DNA from: Sedimenticola hydrogenitrophicus
GTDB lineage: Bacteria; Pseudomonadota; Gammaproteobacteria; Chromatiales; Chromatiaceae
Direction of reading: 5' to 3'
DNA length: 64,000 nt
NCBI RefSeq assembly: GCF_029017505.1
Contig: NZ_JAQGEI010000018.1
Location: forward strand, 35,596-99,595
The notes below the pieces were generated by a model. That model was not told the origin of the DNA. It saw only the letters and a program-made list of their open reading frames with translations, and ran no database searches. Shown piece by piece: positions 51,360 through 60,527 of this stretch; positions within the stretch are counted from its first letter, which is position 1, and the number at the start of each line of letters is the position of its first letter. The translations under genes were made by a program, and so were the position numbers.

Positions 51360-52806
51360 TTTTAATTCCTTTTACGAAAAAGAATAGTTTATCCTTGAGA
51401 GCATTAATCTCAAGGGATAATGGGTGGTGGGTTATGTAAATACCCAGTACAAAACCCATCAAACATCCGATACCAGCTGATAACACCATAATAAAATGGT
51501 TATCAAAAAATGAAGTATAAACTATAGCGAAAGGGATCAAGTTAGCAATGAACGCGATGACAAAACTTTTGGATGTATTACGGAATAGGTCGGCGACGGA
51601 TATATCGAGCCTTTTATGTAAAATCAAGTGATAAATGACCAGGCAATAGAAATAGAACAGGACCTGAACCAGGGCAACATGCTCGATACTATAAAAAGAC
51701 GCAATTACGGTCAGTATCACTCTGGGCGTCTGAACGATGAGTTGAATGAAAAAAGTATACTTGATCATTCCGAGTGACATGAGCCCGGGGCCAGCAAAAG
51801 AGATAACCGACTGGATCATGAAGGCGAAACACAGTATCTGGGCAGCCAATACAGCATCATCCCATTGATCCCCATAGAGCACTCTGGTAACTGGTAAAGC
51901 CAATAGCGTCAAAAAGCCGAAGAAAGTCCAGGAGACAACAGACATATAACTGACTGCCATTAAATAGGGTTGCTTAATGGGGCGATTCTCGCGCAGACTG
52001 TTGGAAAAGGCCGGGAGTATGACGGGGTTAATGGCAGCAGATACCGTGTAGTTGAATATCGATACCAGACCTACCGCCCGGCTGTAATACCCTAAAAATG
52101 AAAATCCAAGATTGTGGCTGATGGTAAGATCCGGTGCGCTTAAACCGGCTTCCGAGAGAAGTGAGGAGCTGCTTGCATAGGCTCCGAAAGAAAAGATGCG
52201 TTTGAACTCCTTGAGTGAGGGAATAAACTCAGAATCATCCGGTCTTTTCAGTAGGCCAACAAGCAGTGTTGTAGCGGCGCTCGCAACAGAAGCCCAGGCG
52301 AGACTCGCGAAGCCAAAATCATTATAGGCCAGGAAGACGCCGGTTACTGCATGTGATATAGCGCTACTGATATTGATATGAAAGATGGTTTTGAAATCGA
52401 GATTGCGCCTCAGCAAACCGAGTACTGTCGAATTGATTGGAATGAAGAAGAGACTGATGGTTAATATCCAGATAACGGTACTAACTTCCGGTTTGTCATA
52501 GAGTGTGGCCAAGCTATCACTAAAAATCAGGAGCAGAGTCGCAGCGCTCCAGGCTATCAAAAGGGTTACCCCGAATGCTGTTCGAATGCGTTCTCTGGTC
52601 AAATCTTTTTCCTGAACCAGATAATTGGAAACCCCGAAATCCCGAAGCATTTGAGCGAAACCGATTATAACGGCCCCCAGAGAATAGATGCCGATCTCTT
52701 CCGGGGTCAACAACCTGGCTAGAATCAGAGTTGATAGGGTCTGTAACACCAATGAGCTATACTTGTCGAGGAACGAGACGGCCAGGGAATTTCTAATACT
52801 TGTCAT
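51349..52806 (-). CDS. Polysaccharide flippase (Wzx/PST-like)
   Basis: A 485-residue inner-membrane protein with about 13-14 helices, of the MATE/PST flippase superfamily. The N-terminus SIRNSLAVSFLDKYSSLVLQ and the segments LARLLTPEEIGIYSLGAVII and MLRDFGVSNYLVQEKDLTRE are hallmarks of lipopolysaccharide-type flippases. It should move the lipid-linked repeat from the cytosolic to the periplasmic face, upstream of the polymerase/ligase at 43256 and the export machinery at 27.6-31 kb. It is the first gene of a minus-strand pair with the methyltransferase, divergent from the AAC(3)-like gene. Confidence 0.9.
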   Translation of the reverse strand: MTSIRNSLAVSFLDKYSSLVLQTLSTLILARLLTPEEIGIYSLGAVIIGFAQMLRDFGVSNYLVQEKDLTRERIRTAFGVTLLIAWSAATLLLIFSDSLATLYDKPEVSTVIWILTISLFFIPINSTVLGLLRRNLDFKTIFHINISSAISHAVTGVFLAYNDFGFASLAWASVASAATTLLVGLLKRPDDSEFIPSLKEFKRIFSFGAYASSSSLLSEAGLSAPDLTISHNLGFSFLGYYSRAVGLVSIFNYTVSAAINPVILPAFSNSLRENRPIKQPYLMAVSYMSVVSWTFFGFLTLLALPVTRVLYGDQWDDAVLAAQILCFAFMIQSVISFAGPGLMSLGMIKYTFFIQLIVQTPRVILTVIASFYSIEHVALVQVLFYFYCLVIYHLILHKRLDISVADLFRNTSKSFVIAFIANLIPFAIVYTSFFDNHFIMVLSAGIGCLMGFVLGIYITHHPLSLEINALKDKLFFFVKGIKNES

Positions 52807-52934
52807 GATGTTACATAGAGTCGGAGAGTAAGGGAGAGTGGCCTGCTATTACTTAAATTCATTATATGAGCATGACAGGTATTCGGCATAAACTGTAGCT
52901 TATAACCGATGAATATGAAATAAAGTAGAGTGTG

Positions 52935-53813
52935 ATGGATCCATATAAAAACTGTAAGCATTTGATAATTAAATACTTATTTTCGTATGATGGCAATAAG
53001 TTAAAGGCTAAACTAACAAAAATGGGAGTTGGGGCAGGGGATGCACTGATGGTTCATGCCTCCTGGATACCAACCAGTGGATTCCGGGGAAGCCCTTTGG
53101 AAATGATTGAAGCTTTGAAGTCGACAGTGGGTGAAGAGGGATTACTGGCCATGCCATCGATGACTTACCACAATCAATCCTCAAGGGAATTTCTTGAGTC
53201 AGGCAAACCCGTGGATATTCGCCGTAGTCCGTCAAAAATGGGCATCTTGAGTGAGGTTTTCCGAAGGAACAGAGCGGTTCAGCGAAGCCAGAGTGTTACC
53301 CACCCTATCTTGGTCTGGGGCAAGGGTGGCACGGCCCTGATAGAGGGCCAGGCGCAGAATGATAAACCCTTTGGTAAAGACTCCGTATTTAATAGACTAT
53401 TAAAGCTCAACGGAAAAGTGCTTTGTATCAACACCCCGTTTTCCAGCATTACCTTCACGCATCACCTCGAAGATCGGATTGCAGGGCATCTCCCTTTTTC
53501 CCTTTATGAATCGCAACCGATGACAGGCATATTGATAGATCAAGCGGGGAATAGAAGGGAGTTAAAAGCTTTTGTGCTGAGTGAACGGGCCAATGCATTG
53601 CGATGCGAAGAACGCTTAATTCAGGAGTTGGACAGGCATGGAATTATCCAGCGGTCAAGAATAGGTAATACCCGTCTGCTACTGGTCGAGTGTCAACGGA
53701 TGCGAGACTGTGTTGAAGAGATGTACCAAAAAGGAAAGAGTTTTTTCGACACCCCGGAAGAGAACCCGGAAGAGAATAAGTCGGTCAAACCTGTAATGGA
53801 TATGAATGCATAA
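52935..53813 (+). CDS. AAC(3)-family N-acetyltransferase
   Basis: A 292-residue protein of the aminoglycoside 3-N-acetyltransferase fold. Family segments are GDALMVHASWIPTSGFRGSP, LLAMPSMTYHNQSSREF, SQSVTHPILVWGKG and FGKDSVFNRLLKLNGKVLCI. Members inside exopolysaccharide loci are believed to acetylate amino sugars rather than antibiotics, and that is the likely role here. The start is taken at ATG 52935; a GTG one codon earlier is possible. The upstream 128 bp hold divergent promoters. The next gene starts immediately after its stop. Confidence 0.84.
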   Translation: MDPYKNCKHLIIKYLFSYDGNKLKAKLTKMGVGAGDALMVHASWIPTSGFRGSPLEMIEALKSTVGEEGLLAMPSMTYHNQSSREFLESGKPVDIRRSPSKMGILSEVFRRNRAVQRSQSVTHPILVWGKGGTALIEGQAQNDKPFGKDSVFNRLLKLNGKVLCINTPFSSITFTHHLEDRIAGHLPFSLYESQPMTGILIDQAGNRRELKAFVLSERANALRCEERLIQELDRHGIIQRSRIGNTRLLLVECQRMRDCVEEMYQKGKSFFDTPEENPEENKSVKPVMDMNA

Positions 53814-54503
53814 ATGATCATGGACAAGAAACAGCTCATATTGATGGCATGCGGCATGATGAGTATCGTCATGCTTTCAACTGCTTCCTCGGCGGAAATT
53901 GACTGCGGACCTTTGGTCAATGACGGCCTTACCTGGGACTATAATGATCCGAAAAACTGGCAACCCTCAGGCGATGCACCGCAGAGTAGGATCAAGTTGG
54001 TTGAAAATGTCCATTTCAAGCCCTATATCGAAGCGCTAGTAAAAGGCAATACAAGCGGCGAGGACCCGTTTGGGGACATCGAATATACCTTGAGACGGTT
54101 CCCCAATCACCACCGCGCACTCTGGGCTATGTCACGCTATTTTCGGCTGGCGAAGTATAAAGAAAACGCCAAGCGAAATATAAGGCGATTTGGGGACTGG
54201 AAACGCACACCCCATTGTTTCTTCGATCGAGCCATTCGCTTTCGGCCAAAAGATTCCAAAGTCCGCACAATTTATGCGGCCCACCTGCACTTGTCGGGAG
54301 CGGCGGATAATTCGCTGGAACAGTATAGGGTGGCTGAATCACTGGGGGCTGACTCCCCGGATTTTTACTATAACTATGGACTGTTATTGTTCGATCTAAA
54401 AAAGTATCCTGAATCCAAACAGATGGCGCTCAAAGCAGGTAACCAAGGGCATCCCCTACAGGGACTAATCAATAAATTGAAAAACGTCGGCTATTGGCCA
54501 TAA
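53814..54503 (+). CDS. Periplasmic TPR-like protein
   Basis: A 229-residue protein with a signal peptide (LILMACGMMSIVMLSTASSAE), so it is exported. The mature part has the conserved opening DCGPLVNDG ... WDYNDPKNW and DIEYTLRRFPNHHRALWAMS, followed by two TPR-like repeats (YAAHLHLSGAADNSLEQYRV and YNYGLLLFDLKKYPESKQMA). Proteins with this DYTLRxFPNHHRAL pattern are common in gammaproteobacteria but have no assigned function. The ATG at 53814 abuts the acetyltransferase stop; ATG 53820 is the alternative. A family-C element lies 22 bp after its stop. Confidence 0.78.
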   Translation: MIMDKKQLILMACGMMSIVMLSTASSAEIDCGPLVNDGLTWDYNDPKNWQPSGDAPQSRIKLVENVHFKPYIEALVKGNTSGEDPFGDIEYTLRRFPNHHRALWAMSRYFRLAKYKENAKRNIRRFGDWKRTPHCFFDRAIRFRPKDSKVRTIYAAHLHLSGAADNSLEQYRVAESLGADSPDFYYNYGLLLFDLKKYPESKQMALKAGNQGHPLQGLINKLKNVGYWP

Positions 54504-54525
54504 CCTACTTTCATTCAAACATTTA

Positions 54526-54952
54526 CCCGATTACCCATCTAACTCAGCCGTACCCAGGAAAAAATGAGCCGCAAATGAACGCAAATAAAGTTACTAAGGC
54601 AGGATGCCAGCAGGCATCGTAGCCGCGTAGCCTGGATGAAGCCGCCACCACCGAATCAGGGAGTTAAGCACAGGGGCTAGCGGCGGCGTAATCCGGGAAG
54701 TGGGGCGGACGCCGCGCAGAGCCCTGGATTCCGCCCGATCGGGGGTGAGGGTCTGTCGGGGTTTCGTGGGGCGGGCTTCATCCAGGCTACAGTGCTGTGC
54801 GCCTGTCAAGTTCCCCTGGAGCGGACTCCACCCAGGCCACAAAGTGTGAGCAGCAAGCTTTGCCCACCTGCTCGCCATTTGCGTGTATTTCCGTTCACTC
54901 GCGGTTTTAATAACCGGTATCCAAACTTGGCTGAGTATGATGGGTAATCAGG
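54526..54952. mobile_element. Family-C element with 9-bp target duplication (427 bp)
   Basis: The ends are CCCGATTACCCATC (54526-54539) and GATGGGTAATCAGG (54939-54952); nested pairs GCCGCAAATGAACGCAAATA and CCGTTCACTCGCGG follow inside. The direct repeat AAACATTTA flanks it exactly (54517-54525 and 54953-54961). The final A is the first base of the next gene's ATG. A family-B repeat (54627-54790) is nested within. No transposase is present. Confidence 0.9.
54627..54790 (-). repeat. Family-B repeat nested in the family-C element
   Basis: It runs from GTAGCCTGGATGAAGCC to GGCTTCATCCAGGCTAC. Its reverse complement matches the copy at 63022-63184 at nearly every position (about ten or so differences by eye in 163 bp). 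The two therefore form a long-range inverted repeat. Confidence 0.85.
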
Positions 54953-54960
54953 AAACATTT

Positions 54961-56808
54961 ATGAATAACATCATGTCTCCCTCGCTGTGGGGGTATAGGA
55001 GTTGGTCTGCCCAACTAAAAAACACTGGCCAGCCAGAAGAGTGGATGGGCAAGGCGAGTAACACCTCCTTGCCACACAGGATAGTCGGGAATGCCTTGTG
55101 CTCCTTCAGAACAACAGGCCATATTTATACATTTGGTGAGAATGGACTACTGGCTATATTGGGCTTACCCTGTTGGCCAGGCATGCCGGATACGACCACC
55201 GGTAACGCCGCCGCTCTCTGCCAGGCTTTTGTCAAGGAATATCATCAACAGGGGGAATCGTTTTTAAAATCGCTTTGGGGCGAGTATTTATTCGTACTGG
55301 TTGATGATTCTGAAGACATCGTCTTGGCCGGTGTTGATCGAATGAGCAGATACCCTCTCTATTGGTCAACCTTGGCATCCGGCCTGGTTTTGGGATCGTC
55401 AGCCAGTGCTGTCCTGGCCTGTCCGGAGGTGGCCGTTAACCTGAGTAACCAGGGTATTTACAATTATGTCTACTCGCATATGATTCCCAGTCCCAGCACC
55501 GTTTATGAAGGCGTTAAGAAACTCTCGGCTGGCGAACTGTTGATTGCAGATAAGGATAAAATACGCATCCGAAATTTGTCCATACCGGTATTCAAGAATA
55601 GTTCAACTCAGCAATTTTCCAAAGCGGGTGCGCAACTCAGGGAGTTGCTAAGAAAAAGTCTACGGAAAAGCCTGGATTCTTCGCGGCGGACGGGGGCCTT
55701 TCTTAGTGGTGGTCTGGATAGTTCCACGGTTGTGGGCATGTTGGCGGAGATAGGTGAGGGGGAGCAGGAGGCCTTTGCCATAGGTTTTAATGCGGAGGGT
55801 TATGATGAGGTTCCCTATGCCCGTATCACAGCCAAACATTTCGGTGTCAAGCTACACGAATACTATGTAACCCCTGATGATGTGGTGGAGGCGCTTCCAA
55901 AGGTCGCAACCAGTTATGACGAGCCTTTCGGCAATTCATCGGCATTGCCTGCCTATTTTTGCGCCAAGTTCGCGAAGGACCACGGAATAGAGCGGCTCTT
56001 GGCAGGCGATGGCGGGGACGAATTGTTTGCCGGCAATGAGCGATATGCCAAACAATCGATTTTTGAGGCCTACGGCAGTTTGCCAAAATGGTTACGTACG
56101 AATGTACTAGAGCCAGCTTTTGGTTTGACTACCGACAAGTTATATCTGTTTCGTAAAATTAATAGTTACATCAGACAGGCCAACGTCTCCCTCCCTGATA
56201 GGTTACAAATTAACAACTACACTAATCTTCACTCCCCCTCCGAATTGTTCACTGATGAATTTCTTCAGGCGGTCAACGTTAGTTATCCAGAGGCATATTA
56301 TCGAGAGGTCTATAGTCTTCCCAAGGATGCATCAAAACTCAACCGGATGCTATATCTGGATTGGCAGTACACGCTGGCTGACAACGATTTACGAAAAGTG
56401 AGCCACATGTGTGCAGTTGCCGGTATCGAGGTCGCTTATCCAATGATAGATGATGAACTGATCGAGTTTTCTTGCACACTGCCAGATCGGTGGAAATTGA
56501 AAGGGCAAAAGCTGCGGTATTTTTATAAAGAGGCGCTCCGCGGCTGGCTGCCGGACGCCACCATCAACAAAAAGAAGCACGGTTTCGGGCTGCCATTTGG
56601 AATTTGGATGAGTACGCATAAATCCCTGCAGGAGTTGGCTTATGACTCCCTGAATTCTTTAAAAAAGAGGGGTTATTTCAAACCGGAATTCATAGATAAG
56701 GTCATCAGTATGCATCGGGAAAGGCATGTGGTCTACTATGGTGAGCTGGTATGGATCCTGACTGTGCTGGAACTTTGGTTATCAGAGCATGCACCGGAAA
56801 TAGACTAG
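54961..56808 (+). CDS. Asparagine-synthase-like protein lacking the glutaminase Cys
   Basis: A 615-residue protein with the two-domain layout of class-II amidotransferases. The C-terminal synthetase domain is intact: PPi loop FLSGGLDSSTVVGM (about 250-263) and LAGDGGDELFAGNERY, ending in KKKHGFGLPFGIWM. The N-terminus reads MNNIMSPSLWGYRSW instead of MCG, so there is no Cys2 nucleophile and glutamine cannot be hydrolysed in the usual way. It may use ammonia, or adenylate a carboxylate for attack by another amine, as lasso-peptide cyclases do. A family-C element sits directly before the ATG. Convergent neighbour abuts its stop. Confidence 0.85.
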   Translation: MNNIMSPSLWGYRSWSAQLKNTGQPEEWMGKASNTSLPHRIVGNALCSFRTTGHIYTFGENGLLAILGLPCWPGMPDTTTGNAAALCQAFVKEYHQQGESFLKSLWGEYLFVLVDDSEDIVLAGVDRMSRYPLYWSTLASGLVLGSSASAVLACPEVAVNLSNQGIYNYVYSHMIPSPSTVYEGVKKLSAGELLIADKDKIRIRNLSIPVFKNSSTQQFSKAGAQLRELLRKSLRKSLDSSRRTGAFLSGGLDSSTVVGMLAEIGEGEQEAFAIGFNAEGYDEVPYARITAKHFGVKLHEYYVTPDDVVEALPKVATSYDEPFGNSSALPAYFCAKFAKDHGIERLLAGDGGDELFAGNERYAKQSIFEAYGSLPKWLRTNVLEPAFGLTTDKLYLFRKINSYIRQANVSLPDRLQINNYTNLHSPSELFTDEFLQAVNVSYPEAYYREVYSLPKDASKLNRMLYLDWQYTLADNDLRKVSHMCAVAGIEVAYPMIDDELIEFSCTLPDRWKLKGQKLRYFYKEALRGWLPDATINKKKHGFGLPFGIWMSTHKSLQELAYDSLNSLKKRGYFKPEFIDKVISMHRERHVVYYGELVWILTVLELWLSEHAPEID

Positions 56809-57993
56809 TCAGGTGGTCACGTTATCCATCTCCTCCGGGCACTCGATAAGATTCGTCAGATAACCTTCCATGCACAATGCATCAGCAAAAAATTTCGCGG
56901 CCCAATTGGGGTATTGCCAGGGATGATATCCCCCATTGATTGGATGTGACCCTTTTATACCACCAAGTTCATCCGGATTACCTTTTAATTTCTGAGTGCT
57001 CCTGGTGAATTTGTTGATACGTATAACCGCCTCTTTGTACTTTGTGTCTCCTGTCAATTGATATAGCCTGCCCCAGTTGATGGCGATTTGGGCATTCCCG
57101 GTAAGACAACACCATTTCACGGTGGGCTCCCAGTCTTTATTGAATCGGCCCGGCATATACCCCGTTGCGGGTAGTTGATGAAGCAGAGCATCTCCAATTT
57201 TAATCGAGAGATCGACAAAATCCTGGCGCTGGGCATAAATCCCGACTTCCAGAAATCCACGCATGGCATAGGCGATCGTATGAAGAAATGGCTGACTATT
57301 GTCTTGCAGGCAATTTTCCTCCAGCCAGCCGTTAACGTGGCTTTTAGATTGTGCCCACTCCAGATTTTTGATCGCGCAATCCAGAAATCGCTTTTCACCC
57401 GATATTTGATGCGTCCTGGTCAATCCCCAGGCACTGCGCGTGTTATATAAATTGGGTCCAGTTGAAAGCGTCATCGGTGAGCCGTACGCTCTCCAGCAAC
57501 CGTCATCATCCATAATATTGCAGAGCCAGTGTGCCGCCTTTACGGCAGATTCTCTGTATTTCTCAATATTTTCTATTTCGAATGCCCTTGTCCAACCAAA
57601 TAATACCTGGCCGGTATTGAATACAGTAGGTTTGTCAGAATCACCTATCGCACCGGCTAAAACACCGCCGTTGGGCAGTTGGATGTCACACTCCCAATCT
57701 GTCATTTTCCTGGCTCGTTCCCGGAATTCATCGAGACCCGAGATGGCCCAATATCGGTACATCGTAGGGATGATATAGCCCGTGGTCTCGGGGTAAGAAT
57801 TGGCCCATTTTTTATACCTGACCAGATAGGTCTGTGAAACCCCGTCATCGGTAGTCATATCATGGGCTCGGCAGAGCCACCGCATGACAGCATGGAGATG
57901 TTCAGTGAGGTTATGACTTGCCGGTATATTGAACTTTAGCGATTCTTTAAATGCTCTGACATTAAGTTCAAAGTTACTGGTGACTTGTTCCAT
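56809..57993 (-). CDS. Predicted alpha/alpha-toroid protein of glycan loci
   Basis: A 394-residue soluble protein with regularly spaced helical repeats (AHWLCNIMDDDGCWRAYGSP, then NLEWAQSKSHVNGWLEENCL) that fit a six-hairpin or alpha/alpha barrel fold. Residues around 65-78 read NSYPETTGYIIPTM, a motif I associate with proteins in capsule clusters that are sometimes misnamed delta-aminolevulinic acid dehydratase. A sugar-processing role (hydrolase, lyase or epimerase) is likely by fold and context, but no catalytic residues can be assigned. No signal peptide is seen. Its stop codon abuts that of the asparagine-synthase-like gene, and it is divergent from the ACP operon. Confidence 0.72.
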   Translation of the reverse strand: MEQVTSNFELNVRAFKESLKFNIPASHNLTEHLHAVMRWLCRAHDMTTDDGVSQTYLVRYKKWANSYPETTGYIIPTMYRYWAISGLDEFRERARKMTDWECDIQLPNGGVLAGAIGDSDKPTVFNTGQVLFGWTRAFEIENIEKYRESAVKAAHWLCNIMDDDGCWRAYGSPMTLSTGPNLYNTRSAWGLTRTHQISGEKRFLDCAIKNLEWAQSKSHVNGWLEENCLQDNSQPFLHTIAYAMRGFLEVGIYAQRQDFVDLSIKIGDALLHQLPATGYMPGRFNKDWEPTVKWCCLTGNAQIAINWGRLYQLTGDTKYKEAVIRINKFTRSTQKLKGNPDELGGIKGSHPINGGYHPWQYPNWAAKFFADALCMEGYLTNLIECPEEMDNVTT

Positions 57994-58269
57994 CTTCCAA
58001 CGTGCTTCCTGTCTATTATTTTGCCGGGGGATAATCGTTTATCATAGCTTAGTCGGTATGTGTGTGGCCATAACCGCCATGCTCAATAACCGAGTGACTG
58101 ACTATCCATTTATCCCGTATGCTTATAATGCGAGCGTAACAAGTCTAGCGCCGCTAGCCAGGGGGACATTGATAGGAAACCCATTGGCTACAATCAAGGA
58201 CGCATTGACTAATCGGCATCGCACTGGCCCAGTAGTTATCCCCAACCGGTGTCGGGGAGCGGGTTGCGA

Positions 58270-58298
58270 TTGACGGCATCCCGGTTTGGCAGTATATG
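58270..58298 (+). promoter_or_regulatory. Sigma-70-type promoter of the ACP-hydrolase-GT operon
   Basis: TTGACG (58270-58275), a 17-bp spacer and TATATG (58293-58298), 55 bp before the GTG start of the ACP gene. The rest of the 359-bp gap 57994-58352 shows no gene. GAGGAG just before the GTG is a good ribosome site. Confidence 0.6.
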
Positions 58299-58352
58299 AT
58301 TTAATTAATATAGGCAACGAACCGCTTAAAAGATAGCAGAGGAGATTTATAC

Positions 58353-58607
58353 GTGGTAGCACTGGATGATATCAAGCGCACGGTGGCTGAGGTTCTACAA
58401 CTGGGGTCGCGGATTGACGGGTTTGACTCGGATACGACATTATTGGGGAATGTGCAGGAATTGGATTCTTTAGCGGTCGTCAATCTGATGACCTCACTCG
58501 AAGAGCAGTATGATATCTATTTTGATGACGACGAGGTCAATGCTGATGTGTTCGAGTCATTAGGGTCACTCCATGCCTTCGTGACGATGAAGATGTCCCA
58601 GTCGTAG
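58353..58607 (+). CDS. Acyl carrier protein, exosortase-locus type
   Basis: An 84-residue acyl carrier protein with the phosphopantetheine attachment motif QELDSLAVVNL; the modified serine is Ser39. It is acidic and helical, with normal ACP length. The GTG start is supported by GAGGAG 11 nt upstream. Such ACPs occur next to the exosortase-A-associated hydrolases and probably carry an acyl group for glycan or lipid modification. The hydrolase follows after 111 bp. This is not the fatty-acid-synthesis ACP, as no fab genes are near. Confidence 0.88.
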   Translation: MVALDDIKRTVAEVLQLGSRIDGFDSDTTLLGNVQELDSLAVVNLMTSLEEQYDIYFDDDEVNADVFESLGSLHAFVTMKMSQS

Positions 58608-58718
58608 TCTCACGAGGCTGCAACAGATGGATGTCAAGCGGTGGGTAGGTGCAGATATCCCGTTCAGGTATAAAGATAAGACCTCAATTGGCGCACCGCG
58701 ACATACCCCTACCCATTG

Positions 58719-60527
58719 ATGAAATCTATTCTCATGAAGAACACCATCAATACCGAACCTTTTTTCCTCAATCATCAGAATAGAAAGCTGTTTGTCACGC
58801 TGTATACCCCTTCAAATCACGCACTCGATCATTGGGTCCTGCATTTTCCTGCCTTTGCTGAAGAGATGAATAAAAGTCGTAAAATGGTCAGTGCCCAAGC
58901 ACGATCATTTGCTGGGATGGGGATGACGGTAGTTGTCCCTGACCTGTATGGCACGGGGGAGAGTGGTGGGGATTTCTCCGAGGCGGATTGGTCGGTCTGG
59001 TGTGCGGATATGCTTTACCTTGTCGACTGGATGCGGGCGCAGGGCGCCATCAAAATTCATTTTTGGGGTCTTCGACTCGGTGCGCTTTTGGCCCTGGATG
59101 TGGCTAGGCGACTGAATAACCCGGTCAGCAGCCTGCTATTGTGGCAGCCGGTCTGCACTGGCGCACGGATGCTGACCCAGTTTTTGAGACTGCGCACGGT
59201 GGCCGGGTTCATGGACGGACAGCAAGAAAAGGTAAGTGATTTACGAACTCAGCTTGGTCAGGGCACAAGTCTGGAAATCGCGGGTTATAGACTATCGCCA
59301 AAGCTGGCGAATGAGTTGGATGAGCTGAATCTATCATTAATGTTGCCTGCAGCAGGGACCAAGATCAACTGGCTGGAGTTAACAAAAACTTCCGATACCC
59401 CTTTGCCAATCGATAAGCAACGGATTGTGGAGTCCTGGCAACATCATGGAGTCGAGATCACCGTTGAGTTAGTCGCAGGTGAGCCATTCTGGATGACGCC
59501 AGAGATTACCCTGGTGCCGGATTTGATCCTGCGTTCGGAGGAAGGCGTACGTGCTGCAATCAGTTGTCCTCGCGATGATGGGGCTGTGATGGATGGTGGG
59601 GATTTGAATGAGCCCGTATCCTGCCAGACTCCGACCCCTGAGGAGGTCTCAGAAAATGTGGCCACTGAGCGTCCGCTAAACTTCGCTTGTCAGGGAGAAC
59701 GGCTGATCGGCGTTATACACCCTGGCAGGCAGCCCGCTCAGTGCGGTGTCTTGTTGGTCGTAGGAGGACCACAGTATCGGGTCGGTAGTCATCGCCAATT
59801 TGTACTCTTGGCAAGAGACTTGGCTGAATCTGATATACCGGTATTTCGTTTTGATTATCGAGGAATGGGGGATAGCAGTGGTGACTTGATCGGTTTTGAG
59901 GGTATCACCGACGATATCGCAACTGCCATGGACTGTTTCCAGCACGAATGTCCGGGGCTCACGGAAGTAGTGATTTTGGGTTTGTGTGACGCCGCCACCG
60001 CGGCGGCACTCTACGCCGCGGATGATGAACGTGTTCAGGGCTTGGTGCTATTGAATCCCTGGGTACGCAGTGACGCAGGCGAGGCCAGGACTTATATCAG
60101 ACACTATTATCTGAATCGATTGTTCAGTAAGGGATTTTGGCGAAAGCTACGTGCCGGTAGAGTGGATTACTGGTCTGCCCTGAACTCTTTTTTTGAGTTG
60201 GTTGTCAGGGCAACCGGGCGGGGTTCCAGCCACGCTGTCCCGAGTACGGCCGACCCGCGTATCAGCCAGTCTGACTTGTCACTGGCGCTGAGGCTGGAAC
60301 GGGCCTTGGAAACCTTTACCGGCAAGGTGTTGCTGGTGCTCAGTGGTAATGATTTCACTGCTGCTGAGTTCAGGCAAGCTGTCGATGCCTCGTCAGCCTT
60401 CCAGAGTATTGTTGCGCAGGGGCGTTTCAGGATTAAACAGATCGATGAGGCCGATCACACATTTTCGCGAACTGTCTGGAGAGATGCCGTTACTGCGGAG
60501 ATTCGGGATTGGCTTAAATCATGGTAA
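58719..60527 (+). CDS. Fused exosortase-A-associated hydrolases 2 and 1
   Basis: A 602-residue protein made of two alpha/beta-hydrolase domains that are normally separate genes in exosortase-A loci. The N-terminal domain (about 15-280) has LHFPAFAEEMNKSRKMVSAQ, typical of hydrolase 2, and its 'nucleophile elbow' reads GLRLG, with arginine in place of the nucleophile. The C-terminal domain (about 325-602) has FRFDYRGMGDSSG and the elbow GLCDAAT with a cysteine, as in hydrolase 1, and the late histidine in DEADHTFS. A linker of about 40 acidic residues joins them. Start ATG 58719 (TTG 58716 and ATG 58734 possible). Overlaps the next gene by 7 bp. Confidence 0.88.
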   Translation: MKSILMKNTINTEPFFLNHQNRKLFVTLYTPSNHALDHWVLHFPAFAEEMNKSRKMVSAQARSFAGMGMTVVVPDLYGTGESGGDFSEADWSVWCADMLYLVDWMRAQGAIKIHFWGLRLGALLALDVARRLNNPVSSLLLWQPVCTGARMLTQFLRLRTVAGFMDGQQEKVSDLRTQLGQGTSLEIAGYRLSPKLANELDELNLSLMLPAAGTKINWLELTKTSDTPLPIDKQRIVESWQHHGVEITVELVAGEPFWMTPEITLVPDLILRSEEGVRAAISCPRDDGAVMDGGDLNEPVSCQTPTPEEVSENVATERPLNFACQGERLIGVIHPGRQPAQCGVLLVVGGPQYRVGSHRQFVLLARDLAESDIPVFRFDYRGMGDSSGDLIGFEGITDDIATAMDCFQHECPGLTEVVILGLCDAATAAALYAADDERVQGLVLLNPWVRSDAGEARTYIRHYYLNRLFSKGFWRKLRAGRVDYWSALNSFFELVVRATGRGSSHAVPSTADPRISQSDLSLALRLERALETFTGKVLLVLSGNDFTAAEFRQAVDASSAFQSIVAQGRFRIKQIDEADHTFSRTVWRDAVTAEIRDWLKSW

